9,884 nucleotides of DNA from the NCBI GenBank assembly GCA_015064195.1, contig SVSO01000098.1, positions 1 to 9,884 of the forward strand, written 5' to 3'. A model generated the notes under the pieces. That model was not told the DNA's origin, ran no database searches, and saw only the letters and a program-made list of their open reading frames with translations. Positions 1-5,433 of the stretch are shown piece after piece. Each line of letters starts with the position of its first letter. The stretch's first letter is position 1. The position numbers and the translations under genes were made by a program. Source of the DNA: Oscillospiraceae bacterium. Lineage in GTDB: Bacteria; Bacillota_A; Clostridia; Oscillospirales; CAG-272.

Positions 1-35
1 GGAGAGGAACTTCGGCGTTTGAGATGGTCCTCTCC
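1..35. repeat. Inverted repeat at the window edge (hairpin)
   Basis: The arms GGAGAGGA (1-8) and TCCTCTCC (28-35) are exact reverse complements, with a 19-nt loop. The loop itself contains a small hairpin, AAC-ttcggc-GTT. No T-run follows on either strand, so it does not look like a standard terminator. The left arm may extend beyond the window. It lies within the non-coding stretch downstream of aspS, together with two other hairpins. Whether it is a structured RNA, part of a dispersed repeat or the end of a neighbouring transcript cannot be told from here. Confidence 0.45.
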
Positions 36-47
36 CGCCCCTTTGCA

Positions 48-72
48 GGTCTGTCGGCTTAGCCGACAGACC
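48..72. repeat. Perfect 11-bp inverted repeat downstream of aspS
   Basis: GGTCTGTCGGC (48-58) and GCCGACAGACC (62-72) form a perfect 11-bp stem with a 3-nt loop. Neither strand has a following T-tract, so a canonical intrinsic terminator is unlikely. To its right lies an AT-rich stretch (73-103) with the short near-tandem AATTACG/AATTACT. A GC-rich perfect palindrome beside AT-rich micro-repeats in an intergenic position is typical of dispersed repeat elements (REP- or MITE-like). That reading is inference, because only one copy is visible. Confidence 0.5.
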
Positions 73-103
73 GAATAACGAACAATTACGAATTACTAAG
101 GAT

Positions 104-140
104 TATCAAGGTGAAACAGAATCAGTCTCTCACCTTGATA
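104..140 (-). repeat. Hairpin overlapping the aspS stop codon
   Basis: TATCAAGGTGA (104-114) and TCACCTTGATA (130-140) are perfect reverse complements separated by 15 nt. The 130-140 arm lies inside the last codons of aspS, and the other arm lies just past its TGA stop (122-124). The aspS mRNA would therefore fold an 11-bp hairpin across its stop codon. The next transcribed bases are ATCCTTAG, without a U-tract, so a role in 3'-end protection or attenuation is only a possibility. Confidence 0.55.
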
Positions 141-1852
141 TGCACCTCACGAAGCTGCAGCTCGGTGACTTCGGAGGGCGCGCCCATCATGAGATCCTGC
201 GCATTTCCGTTGAGCGGGAAGGCGATGACGTCGCGGATGGTCTCCTCACCGGCGATAAGCATGATCATGCGGTCAACGCCGGGCGCCATGCCTGCGTGAG
301 GCGGTGCACCGAAGGAGAAGGCGGTGTAAAGTGCGCCGAACTTCGCCTTCACATCCTCCTCGCCGTAGCCGGCGATGGCGAATGCCTTCTTCATGATCTC
401 CGGATTGTGGTTGCGGACTGCACCGGAGGAAAGCTCCACGCCGTTGCAGACGATGTCGTACTGATATGCGAAAATTTCCAGCGGATCCTTGCTTGTCAGC
501 GCGTCCATGCCGCCCTGAGGCATGGAGAAGGGATTGTGGGTGAAGTCGATCTTGCCCGTCTCCTCGTTGCGCTCGTACATGGGGAAGTCCACGATGAAGC
601 AGAATTCAAAGGAATCCTTGTTGATCACATCCAGCTGTTCGCCCAGCCATGTGCGGATCTCGCCGGCTTCCTTGTTGACCACGTTCAGCGCGTCGCAGAT
701 GAAGAATACCGTCTCGCCGTCCTTGATGCCGCACAGCTTTACCAGCTCATCCCGCTTTTCGGGGGAGAGGAACTTGGCGATGGGGCCCTTGAATTCGTCG
801 CCGGCGAGGGTCAGATAGCCGAGACCCTTCATGCCGATGGAAAGCGCGAATTTGAGGGATTCCTCGAAGAATTTCTTCGATTTGCCGGCGCAGTTTGCCA
901 CGATGCCGCGGACGGGCTTGCCCTTGAACAGCGGGAAATCGATGGTGGCGAAGAAATCGGTGAGGTCTTCGATGAGGAGAGGATTGCGGAGGTCGGGCTT
1001 ATCCGAGCCGTATTTGAGCATGGCGTCCGCGAAGGTGATGCGGCGGAAGGGCGGTGCGGATACGGGCTTGTCGGAGAATTTCTTAAAGGTGTTGTAAACC
1101 ACGGTTTCCGCCACTGCGAACACGTCCTCCTGCGTTGCGAATGCCATCTCGAAGTCGAGCTGGTAGAATTCGCCGGGGGAGCGGTCCTGACGGGCGTCCT
1201 CGTCGCGGAAGCAAGGCGCGATCTGGAAATAACGGTCGAATCCGGAGGTCATGAGCAGCTGCTTGAACTGCTGGGGAGCCTGGGGAAGCGCGTAGAATTT
1301 GCCCTTGTGCTTGCGGGAGGGAACGAGATAGTCACGCGCACCTTCGGGGGAAGAAGCGGTGAGGATGGGCGTCTGAATCTCAAGGAAGCCTAACTCCTCC
1401 ATCTGGGAGCGGAGGTAGGAGAGGATCTTGGAGCGCAGGACGATATTGTCGTGAATCTTGCGGTTTCTGAGGTCGAGGTAGCGGTATTTGAGGCGCACTT
1501 CCTCGCGGGTCTCGGTGGATGCGGAGATCTCGAAGGGAAGACCCTGCTGACACGGGCCGAGCAGCTCAACCTTGTCGGCGCGGACTTCGATGAGGCCGGT
1601 CTCCAGCTTGGGGTTGACGGTGTCTTCGTCGCGCTTGGTGACAACGCCGGTGAACGCAACCACGGTCTCGCGGAGCATTCCGGCGATCATCTTGTCGTCG
1701 GAAAGGACGATCTGCGTGATGCCGTAGTGGTCGCGCAGGTCAACGAAAAGCACGCCGCCATGGTCGCGCACAGTGTCGATCCAGCCGGTCAGGGTAACAG
1801 TCTGGCCGATGTGATCGATTCTCAGTTCATTGCAATTATGTGTTCTTAGCAT
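122..1852 (-). CDS. aspS: Aspartyl-tRNA synthetase, bacterial type (probably non-discriminating)
   Basis: This class IIb aminoacyl-tRNA synthetase joins Asp to tRNA in the cytoplasm. The 576-residue product is close to the usual bacterial length of about 590. An N-terminal OB-fold anticodon-binding domain (about 1-105) includes GWIDTVRDHGG. The catalytic domain shows the QAPQQFKQLLM stretch (191-201), motif 2 starting FRDEDARQDR (215-236) and motif 3 GAPPHAGMAPGVDR (515-528). A GAD insertion (about 300-395), typical of bacterial AspRS, is present, and the protein ends in LREVHIKVRD. The ATG start has a GGAGG site (1860-1864) 7 nt upstream. Residue 31, in the RDHGG loop, is His; as I recall, His here marks non-discriminating enzymes such as that of Pseudomonas aeruginosa, where E. 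coli has Leu. With the Asn specifier in the leader, this suggests that it also makes Asp-tRNA-Asn for the GatCAB amidotransferase. The function as AspRS is certain; the dual specificity is inference. Confidence 0.97.
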   Translation of the reverse strand: MLRTHNCNELRIDHIGQTVTLTGWIDTVRDHGGVLFVDLRDHYGITQIVLSDDKMIAGMLRETVVAFTGVVTKRDEDTVNPKLETGLIEVRADKVELLGPCQQGLPFEISASTETREEVRLKYRYLDLRNRKIHDNIVLRSKILSYLRSQMEELGFLEIQTPILTASSPEGARDYLVPSRKHKGKFYALPQAPQQFKQLLMTSGFDRYFQIAPCFRDEDARQDRSPGEFYQLDFEMAFATQEDVFAVAETVVYNTFKKFSDKPVSAPPFRRITFADAMLKYGSDKPDLRNPLLIEDLTDFFATIDFPLFKGKPVRGIVANCAGKSKKFFEESLKFALSIGMKGLGYLTLAGDEFKGPIAKFLSPEKRDELVKLCGIKDGETVFFICDALNVVNKEAGEIRTWLGEQLDVINKDSFEFCFIVDFPMYERNEETGKIDFTHNPFSMPQGGMDALTSKDPLEIFAYQYDIVCNGVELSSGAVRNHNPEIMKKAFAIAGYGEEDVKAKFGALYTAFSFGAPPHAGMAPGVDRMIMLIAGEETIRDVIAFPLNGNAQDLMMGAPSEVTELQLREVHIKVRD

Positions 1853-1883
1853 TTGAGAACCTCCAATAAATTATTACAAAATC

Positions 1884-1935
1884 AAAAAAACTGCCTCTGC
1901 CCATGCGAAAAGATCGCACATGGGACGAAAGACAG
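1884..1935 (-). terminator. Terminator of the aspS T-box leader
   Basis: On the minus strand, CTGTCT (1930-1935) pairs with a downstream AGGCAG, and CCCAT...GCGA pairs with TCGC-ATGGG, with a GT bulge. The hairpin is followed by seven Ts (1890-1884). It begins right after the T-box core sequence, so forming the antiterminator would compete with it. This is the off-state structure of the leader. Confidence 0.88.
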
Positions 1936-2145
1936 CTTCCGCGATACCACCCATATTGACTGAAAAAATCAGCCCTCTCAATTGCGCCTTGACGCGGCGA
2001 ACGAACGGTTCTAATCCCGGATGACCGGTTTCTTCCGTCAGCTCCGGAGTGTTTTTCACGCAGGTTTCGTCACCGCCCTCTCACCTTCCGGCGGCTCTCT
2101 GGGGATCTCCGTCCGCGCTACTCGCTCCATCCAAGCATTTTTCCA
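1884..2145 (-). promoter_or_regulatory. T-box leader of aspS with Asn (AAC) specifier
   Basis: This is a tRNA-sensing leader that decides between termination and readthrough into aspS. Reading the minus strand, GGAG (2125-2128) pairs with CTCC (2046-2049) at the base of stem I. AGTA (2119-2122) forms the 5' side of the specifier loop, and CGCG/CGTG closes it above. The opposite strand reads GTGAA-AAC-A-CTCC, which puts the specifier AAC at 2051-2053 just before the conserved A. The distal part has AGAGA (2096-2100) followed by a CCGCC/GGCGG stem. A stem III (GGCTGA/TCAGTC) precedes the T-box core TGGGTGGTATCGCGG (1939-1953), whose TGGT would pair with the tRNA 3' end. Loss of charged tRNA-Asn should induce aspS. 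The class is certain; the specifier comes from manual alignment to the usual loop pattern. Confidence 0.93.
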
Positions 2146-2151
2146 TAGTAT

Positions 2152-2180
2152 AGTATATCACAGTTTTGCAATTTTGTCAA
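2152..2180 (-). promoter_or_regulatory. Sigma-A promoter of the aspS leader
   Basis: The minus strand reads TTGACA (2175-2180), a 17-bp spacer, then TATACT (2152-2157), preceded by TGTGA. Transcription would start near 2145, just ahead of stem I of the T-box. The -35 matches consensus and the spacer is ideal, so basal initiation should be strong, with control exercised by the T-box. Confidence 0.9.
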
Positions 2181-2192
2181 GAGGGAAATTTT

Positions 2193-2227
2193 GAAAAAAT
2201 GCGGGAGATTCGGAAATAATCTCCCGC
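2193..2227 (-). terminator. Intrinsic terminator of the AraC-family gene
   Basis: GCGGGAGATT (2201-2210) and AATCTCCCGC (2218-2227) form a perfect 10-bp stem with a 7-nt loop. Read on the minus strand, the stem is followed by ATTTTTTC (T-run at 2194-2199). It lies about 50 nt past the regulator's stop codon and just upstream of the aspS promoter, so it insulates aspS from the regulator's transcript. On the plus strand no T-run follows. Confidence 0.88.
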
Positions 2228-2276
2228 GGTGTAAGCTTCGCGAACCGTTTGCTTCTTTTGCAAATGTATCCCCACA

Positions 2277-3131
2277 TCACGAATACACCCGCCGATATTC
2301 CATGGGTGTGATGCCGAAGCTTTGGCGGAATTCGCGGTAGAAGCTGGATTTTGTGCCGAATCCGACGGCGATGGCGATGTCTTCCGCCGAATGATCCGTC
2401 TCCGTGAGCATGGACGCCGCCATGCTCAGCCGCTTGTCAACGATGACCCGGCGCAGGGTTTTGCCGTAATGCTTCTTCACGATGCGCGAAAGCTGACGCT
2501 CGCTGATGTACAGCATCTCCGCCAGCTTCGGGCCGTCGATGTCCGTGTCAAAATAGGTGTTCAGCAGTCCCTCCAGCTTGATGATGCGCCGCAGATCGCC
2601 GCTTCCCGGGTCATCCGCCGGAAGCCGCGGCTCGGGCATTTTTTCAAGGCAGGCGTGGAGCTTGGACAGCAGTGCGCCGATGGCGAACACCTGCTGCACA
2701 TCATCCGATGTGCTCTCGATCCGGGCGGCAAGCTCCCGCAGCTCTCCGCATTCCGACAGCCGCCGGGGTTCGCCGCCCCCAAGCTCCGCCGAAAATGCCG
2801 CGTAAAGATCCCGCCCATCCGAAACGCCGCGCCGCTCCATATTCAGTCCAAACACCAACTGCCGCTCCGACCGTTCCGGCTCATCGAGAAAATGCAGCAC
2901 CCGCGACGGCACGAGAATGCCGTCCCCAGCCTCCACCGTCAGCCGGCCGCGATCGCTGACGACGGTGAGCGTGCCCGCGATGCAGATGAAAATTTCCGCG
3001 TAGCTGTGGGTGTGGAGCGCGCAGAGTACGCCGCTCTCCCGATTGGCGCCGTGTTCCATCAGCACAGTCAGCCGCAGATTGTCGATGGTCACGCTATGCT
3101 CCGTCGGAAGCACGAATCGAAATTGTTCCAT
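2277..3131 (-). CDS. AraC-family transcriptional regulator with N-terminal cupin domain
   Basis: This is a probable ligand-responsive DNA-binding regulator of 284 residues. The N-terminal part (about 10-100) is an AraC-type cupin: HTHSYAEIFICIAGT (40-54) supplies the usual paired His, and GDGILVPSRVLHFLDEPE follows. A helical linker (about 105-180) leads to the C-terminal double helix-turn-helix (183-284). Helix pairs lie around 202-221 (LAEMLYISERQLSRIVKKHY) and 250-272, and the family signature PMEYR is at 276-280. A start 17 codons upstream is possible in frame, but the promoter -10 and -35 boxes lie inside that extension. The ATG at 3131 has AGAGGTGAG just before it and was therefore chosen. 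The gene is transcribed divergently from the membrane protein/solute-binding protein/glycosidase operon, which it probably controls in response to a sugar. The ligand cannot be told from sequence. Confidence 0.93.
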   Translation of the reverse strand: MEQFRFVLPTEHSVTIDNLRLTVLMEHGANRESGVLCALHTHSYAEIFICIAGTLTVVSDRGRLTVEAGDGILVPSRVLHFLDEPERSERQLVFGLNMERRGVSDGRDLYAAFSAELGGGEPRRLSECGELRELAARIESTSDDVQQVFAIGALLSKLHACLEKMPEPRLPADDPGSGDLRRIIKLEGLLNTYFDTDIDGPKLAEMLYISERQLSRIVKKHYGKTLRRVIVDKRLSMAASMLTETDHSAEDIAIAVGFGTKSSFYREFRQSFGITPMEYRRVYS

Positions 3132-3149
3132 AATCTCACCTCTGCTTTC

Positions 3150-3178
3150 ATTATACCAATTCTCGCCGGATTTGTCAA
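3150..3178 (-). promoter_or_regulatory. Sigma-A promoter of the AraC-family gene
   Basis: The minus strand reads TTGACA (3173-3178), a 17-bp spacer and TATAAT (3150-3155), both perfect consensus hexamers. The predicted start near 3143 leaves a leader of only about a dozen bases that contains the ribosome binding site. This fixes the translation start at 3131. Confidence 0.9.
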
Positions 3179-3238
3179 GCATTCGTAGCGATTTCGGACA
3201 TATTTGGCAAAAAGTTGTCGGTGTCCGGCCTTGTCAGG
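3166..3238. promoter_or_regulatory. Candidate operator region between the divergent promoters
   Basis: Two repeat patterns lie between the regulator and the operon. A direct repeat, CCGGatTTGTCAaG (3166-3179) and CCGGccTTGTCAgG (3225-3238), matches at 11 of 14 positions, and each copy overlaps a -35 box. An inverted repeat, CGGACA (3195-3200) and TGTCCG (3222-3227), flanks the central part, with TTTG-G-CAAA (3203-3211) in between. AraC-family proteins commonly bind paired sites placed like this. Part of the direct-repeat similarity is due to the -35 boxes themselves, so assignment as an operator is tentative. Confidence 0.35.
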
Positions 3239-3259
3239 GCGGCGAATGTGTGATATAAT
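3231..3259 (+). promoter_or_regulatory. Sigma-A promoter of the three-gene operon
   Basis: The plus strand reads TTGTCA (3231-3236), a 17-bp spacer and TATAAT (3254-3259), preceded by TGTGA, which gives an extended -10 (TGA before the hexamer). The start would be near 3266, some 22 nt ahead of the ATG at 3288. The -35 differs from consensus at one base and overlaps the right copy of the candidate operator repeat. Confidence 0.85.
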
Positions 3260-3287
3260 TAAGGAAAAACAAGTCTGGAGTGTCCCC

Positions 3288-3980
3288 ATGCAACGTCTCA
3301 TCCATCGCCGGGAGCTGCCGATGCTCATCCTGCTTCTCATCATCGCCGCTGCCATCACCGTCACCGGCATCGTCTTCGGCCAGTCGCCCCTCCGCATCCT
3401 GCCGCTCTACATCTCCCTCACCATCGCACTGCTCCAGTCGAAAGTGAGCCGCAACGCTTATCTCATCGGCGGGCTGAATTCCATCCTCTACGCGGTGGTA
3501 TACTTCTCCATGAAGCTGTACGCATCCGCCGCCTACGCGCTGTTTTTCTCCTGCACCATTCAGCTGGCAACGTGGATCTTGTGGGGACGGCGGCCATCCG
3601 GCAAAGCCACCGTGTTCCGCGCCATGAAGGGCTGGCAGCGCATCGTCACCGCCGCGGGATTCGCCATCGTGTTCCTCCTCAGCGTAATTTTGCTGAAAAA
3701 CACCGACTCCGCGTTTCCCATCCTTGACACCGCCGTCTCGCTCATCGGCATCCTGAACTCCTTCCTCACCATGTTCGCCCTCATCGAATACGCGCCGCTG
3801 ATGATCGTCTCCCAGCTGCTCACCATCGCGCTTTACAGCCTCATGCTCCTTGACGATCCGGCGCAGATCACCTACCTCATCTTTGCCGTTTACGGCACGA
3901 TCTGCCAGACTTTGGCATTTATCAACGTCACAAAGCTGTACAGACAGCAAAAAAATGATAGAAAGGAATCAAACCAATGA
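3288..3980 (+). CDS. PnuC-like integral membrane transporter
   Basis: This 230-residue membrane protein has seven to eight predicted hydrophobic helices (about 10-30, 35-50, 56-78, 80-98, 116-136, 143-165, 168-187 and 190-212) and a charged C-terminal tail. Size, topology and the pattern of the two halves resemble PnuC, the vitamin/NMN facilitator family. QSKVSRNAYLIGGLNSILYA and LYASAAYALFF...TWILWG match the first half. The second half shows FALIEYAPLMIV and ALYSLMLL. Several Trp residues usual in PnuC are missing, so the substrate may differ. An upstream in-frame ATG (3204) precedes the promoter and is rejected. The start at 3288 has GGAG (3277-3280) 7 nt before it. The stop overlaps the next start as ATGA, implying translational coupling to the solute-binding protein. 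Family assignment is moderate; a role in importing the lipoprotein's ligand is only a guess. Confidence 0.65.
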   Translation: MQRLIHRRELPMLILLLIIAAAITVTGIVFGQSPLRILPLYISLTIALLQSKVSRNAYLIGGLNSILYAVVYFSMKLYASAAYALFFSCTIQLATWILWGRRPSGKATVFRAMKGWQRIVTAAGFAIVFLLSVILLKNTDSAFPILDTAVSLIGILNSFLTMFALIEYAPLMIVSQLLTIALYSLMLLDDPAQITYLIFAVYGTICQTLAFINVTKLYRQQKNDRKESNQ

Positions 3981-5422
3981 AACAACACATTGCAAAGCTT
4001 CTGCTCGCATCCATGCTTCTCAGCCTCGCATCCTGCGGCGGCACTTCGCCTGCCGATGATACCACCGCCGCTGATACCACGCCGGAGGTTACGACGGAGG
4101 CAAGCCCGAAAAACGACATCCAGACGAAGGACTTTGGCGGGGAGACGTTTACGATTCTTGCACCAGTGGAACAGTGGCAGGACAACTATGTCTCTGAGGA
4201 GACTGGCGACGTACTGAATGACGCAGTCTATGCGCGCAACTCAGCAGTGGAGGAAGCCTTCAACATCAAACTCGATTATTATATCGTAAACGGCTACATG
4301 GCCGGTATGACCACAGTTGCGGAAGCACTTCAGGGAAGCGTCATGGCAGGAGATGCCGCATACGATCTGTTTGTTCCTTGCTCGGCATATGTTGCGGCTC
4401 GCATTCTGGAAGGCGTGCTGTCCGATCTGAATAAGAAGGAAAACCTCAACTTCGACGATCCGTGGTGGTTCAAAAATACCAACAACGAGCTGACCGTGGA
4501 CGGCAAGCTGTACGTCTGCGCCGGTGGTTTCTCCCTCAACGCGCTCAGCAGTGCCAGCGGTGTGATCTTCAATAAAGAAATGATCGACACCCTCAAGCTG
4601 GAATCTCCCTACGATCTGGTGAACAGCGGAAAATGGACACTTGATAAGCTGATGACCATGGCGGAGTCCGCGTATTCCGACCTCAACGGTGACAGCCAGT
4701 ACAACAGCGGCGACCGCTTCGGCATCATCGGCACATCCAGTGAAATCTTCAATTTCTTCCCTTATGGTATGGGCTACAGCATCACAAAGAATGATGAGAA
4801 CGGTGTTCCCCAGCTTGTTGGCACAAATGAGCGTGTGATCGGCATGATGGATAAGCTGGCCACGCTGATCAAGGCGACCAATTATTACTACAGCTGCAAT
4901 ATCGATCCCGTTGTGGAAGCGGTTCCGGTGTTCTCGGCAAATCAGGCTCTGTTCTTCCCCTATAACCTCAAGGTAGTAACGACAGCTGAAATGCGTGAAG
5001 CTCCCGACTTCGGTATCGTTCCGCTGCCCAAATACGATGAGGCGCAGGAACGCTATATCAGCGAATGCTTCCTCGATGTCAACGCCATCCCCGCAGTGGT
5101 CAAGAATGACGAGATGAGCCAGCTGGTGCTGAATGCCCTCAACTGCTACACCTATTACGATGTCATGCCGGTGTACAAGGAAATGGTACTCCAGCGTAAG
5201 CTGACCCGCGACAACGAATCCGCAGAAATGATCGATATGATCGTTGAAAATGTGACCCTCGACTTCGGTTCGGTGTTCTATTCGCAGATCAACGCAAGCC
5301 TGTACAATGTTTATCAGATTATCCGCGTTACAAGCTTCGCAACTTGGTGGGATGCCAACAAGTCCAAATCTCAGGCAAATCTTGATTCCATCCTCGAAAC
5401 CATCCGTTCATTTGAAAACTAA
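3977..5422 (+). CDS. Extracellular solute-binding lipoprotein
   Basis: This is a 481-residue lipoprotein that probably captures a sugar or oligosaccharide outside the membrane for an ABC importer. Residues 1-20 are a lipoprotein signal peptide with the lipobox LASC (Cys20 lipidated). An acidic Thr/Pro-rich linker follows (about 21-48) and then the family-1-type binding fold from FGGETFTILAP (53-63). DLNGDSQYNSGDRFG (235-249) is an Asp/Asn-rich loop of the kind that binds calcium in this family. Length and layout are normal. The start overlaps the previous stop (ATGA), with AAAGGA upstream. The stop TAA is part of the next gene's ribosome binding site, 11 nt before the following ATG. No permease or ATPase gene is in the window, so either a distant ABC system is shared or the protein works differently. 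The family is confident; the ligand is unknown. Confidence 0.9.
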   Translation: MKQHIAKLLLASMLLSLASCGGTSPADDTTAADTTPEVTTEASPKNDIQTKDFGGETFTILAPVEQWQDNYVSEETGDVLNDAVYARNSAVEEAFNIKLDYYIVNGYMAGMTTVAEALQGSVMAGDAAYDLFVPCSAYVAARILEGVLSDLNKKENLNFDDPWWFKNTNNELTVDGKLYVCAGGFSLNALSSASGVIFNKEMIDTLKLESPYDLVNSGKWTLDKLMTMAESAYSDLNGDSQYNSGDRFGIIGTSSEIFNFFPYGMGYSITKNDENGVPQLVGTNERVIGMMDKLATLIKATNYYYSCNIDPVVEAVPVFSANQALFFPYNLKVVTTAEMREAPDFGIVPLPKYDEAQERYISECFLDVNAIPAVVKNDEMSQLVLNALNCYTYYDVMPVYKEMVLQRKLTRDNESAEMIDMIVENVTLDFGSVFYSQINASLYNVYQIIRVTSFATWWDANKSKSQANLDSILETIRSFEN

Positions 5423-5433
5423 GGAGACTTACT

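Noticed and set aside
140..1393. Long plus-strand open frame of 417 codons opposite aspS
   Set aside because: It lies wholly within aspS on the other strand, has no family features and results from the GC-rich codon use of aspS.
1874..2059. 61-codon open frame upstream of aspS
   Set aside because: It overlaps the T-box leader and its terminator, whose RNA structure fully explains the sequence.
3132..3182. 17-codon N-terminal extension of the AraC-family protein
   Set aside because: The perfect -35 and -10 boxes lie inside it, so it would not be transcribed; the ATG at 3131 has a good ribosome binding site.
2322..3188. 288-codon plus-strand frame opposite the AraC-family gene
   Set aside because: It is antisense to a clear AraC-family protein, lacks recognisable domains and extends across that gene's promoter.
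3204..3287. 28-codon N-terminal extension of the PnuC-like protein
   Set aside because: It contains the operon promoter (3231-3259) and no ribosome binding site, while the ATG at 3288 follows GGAG.
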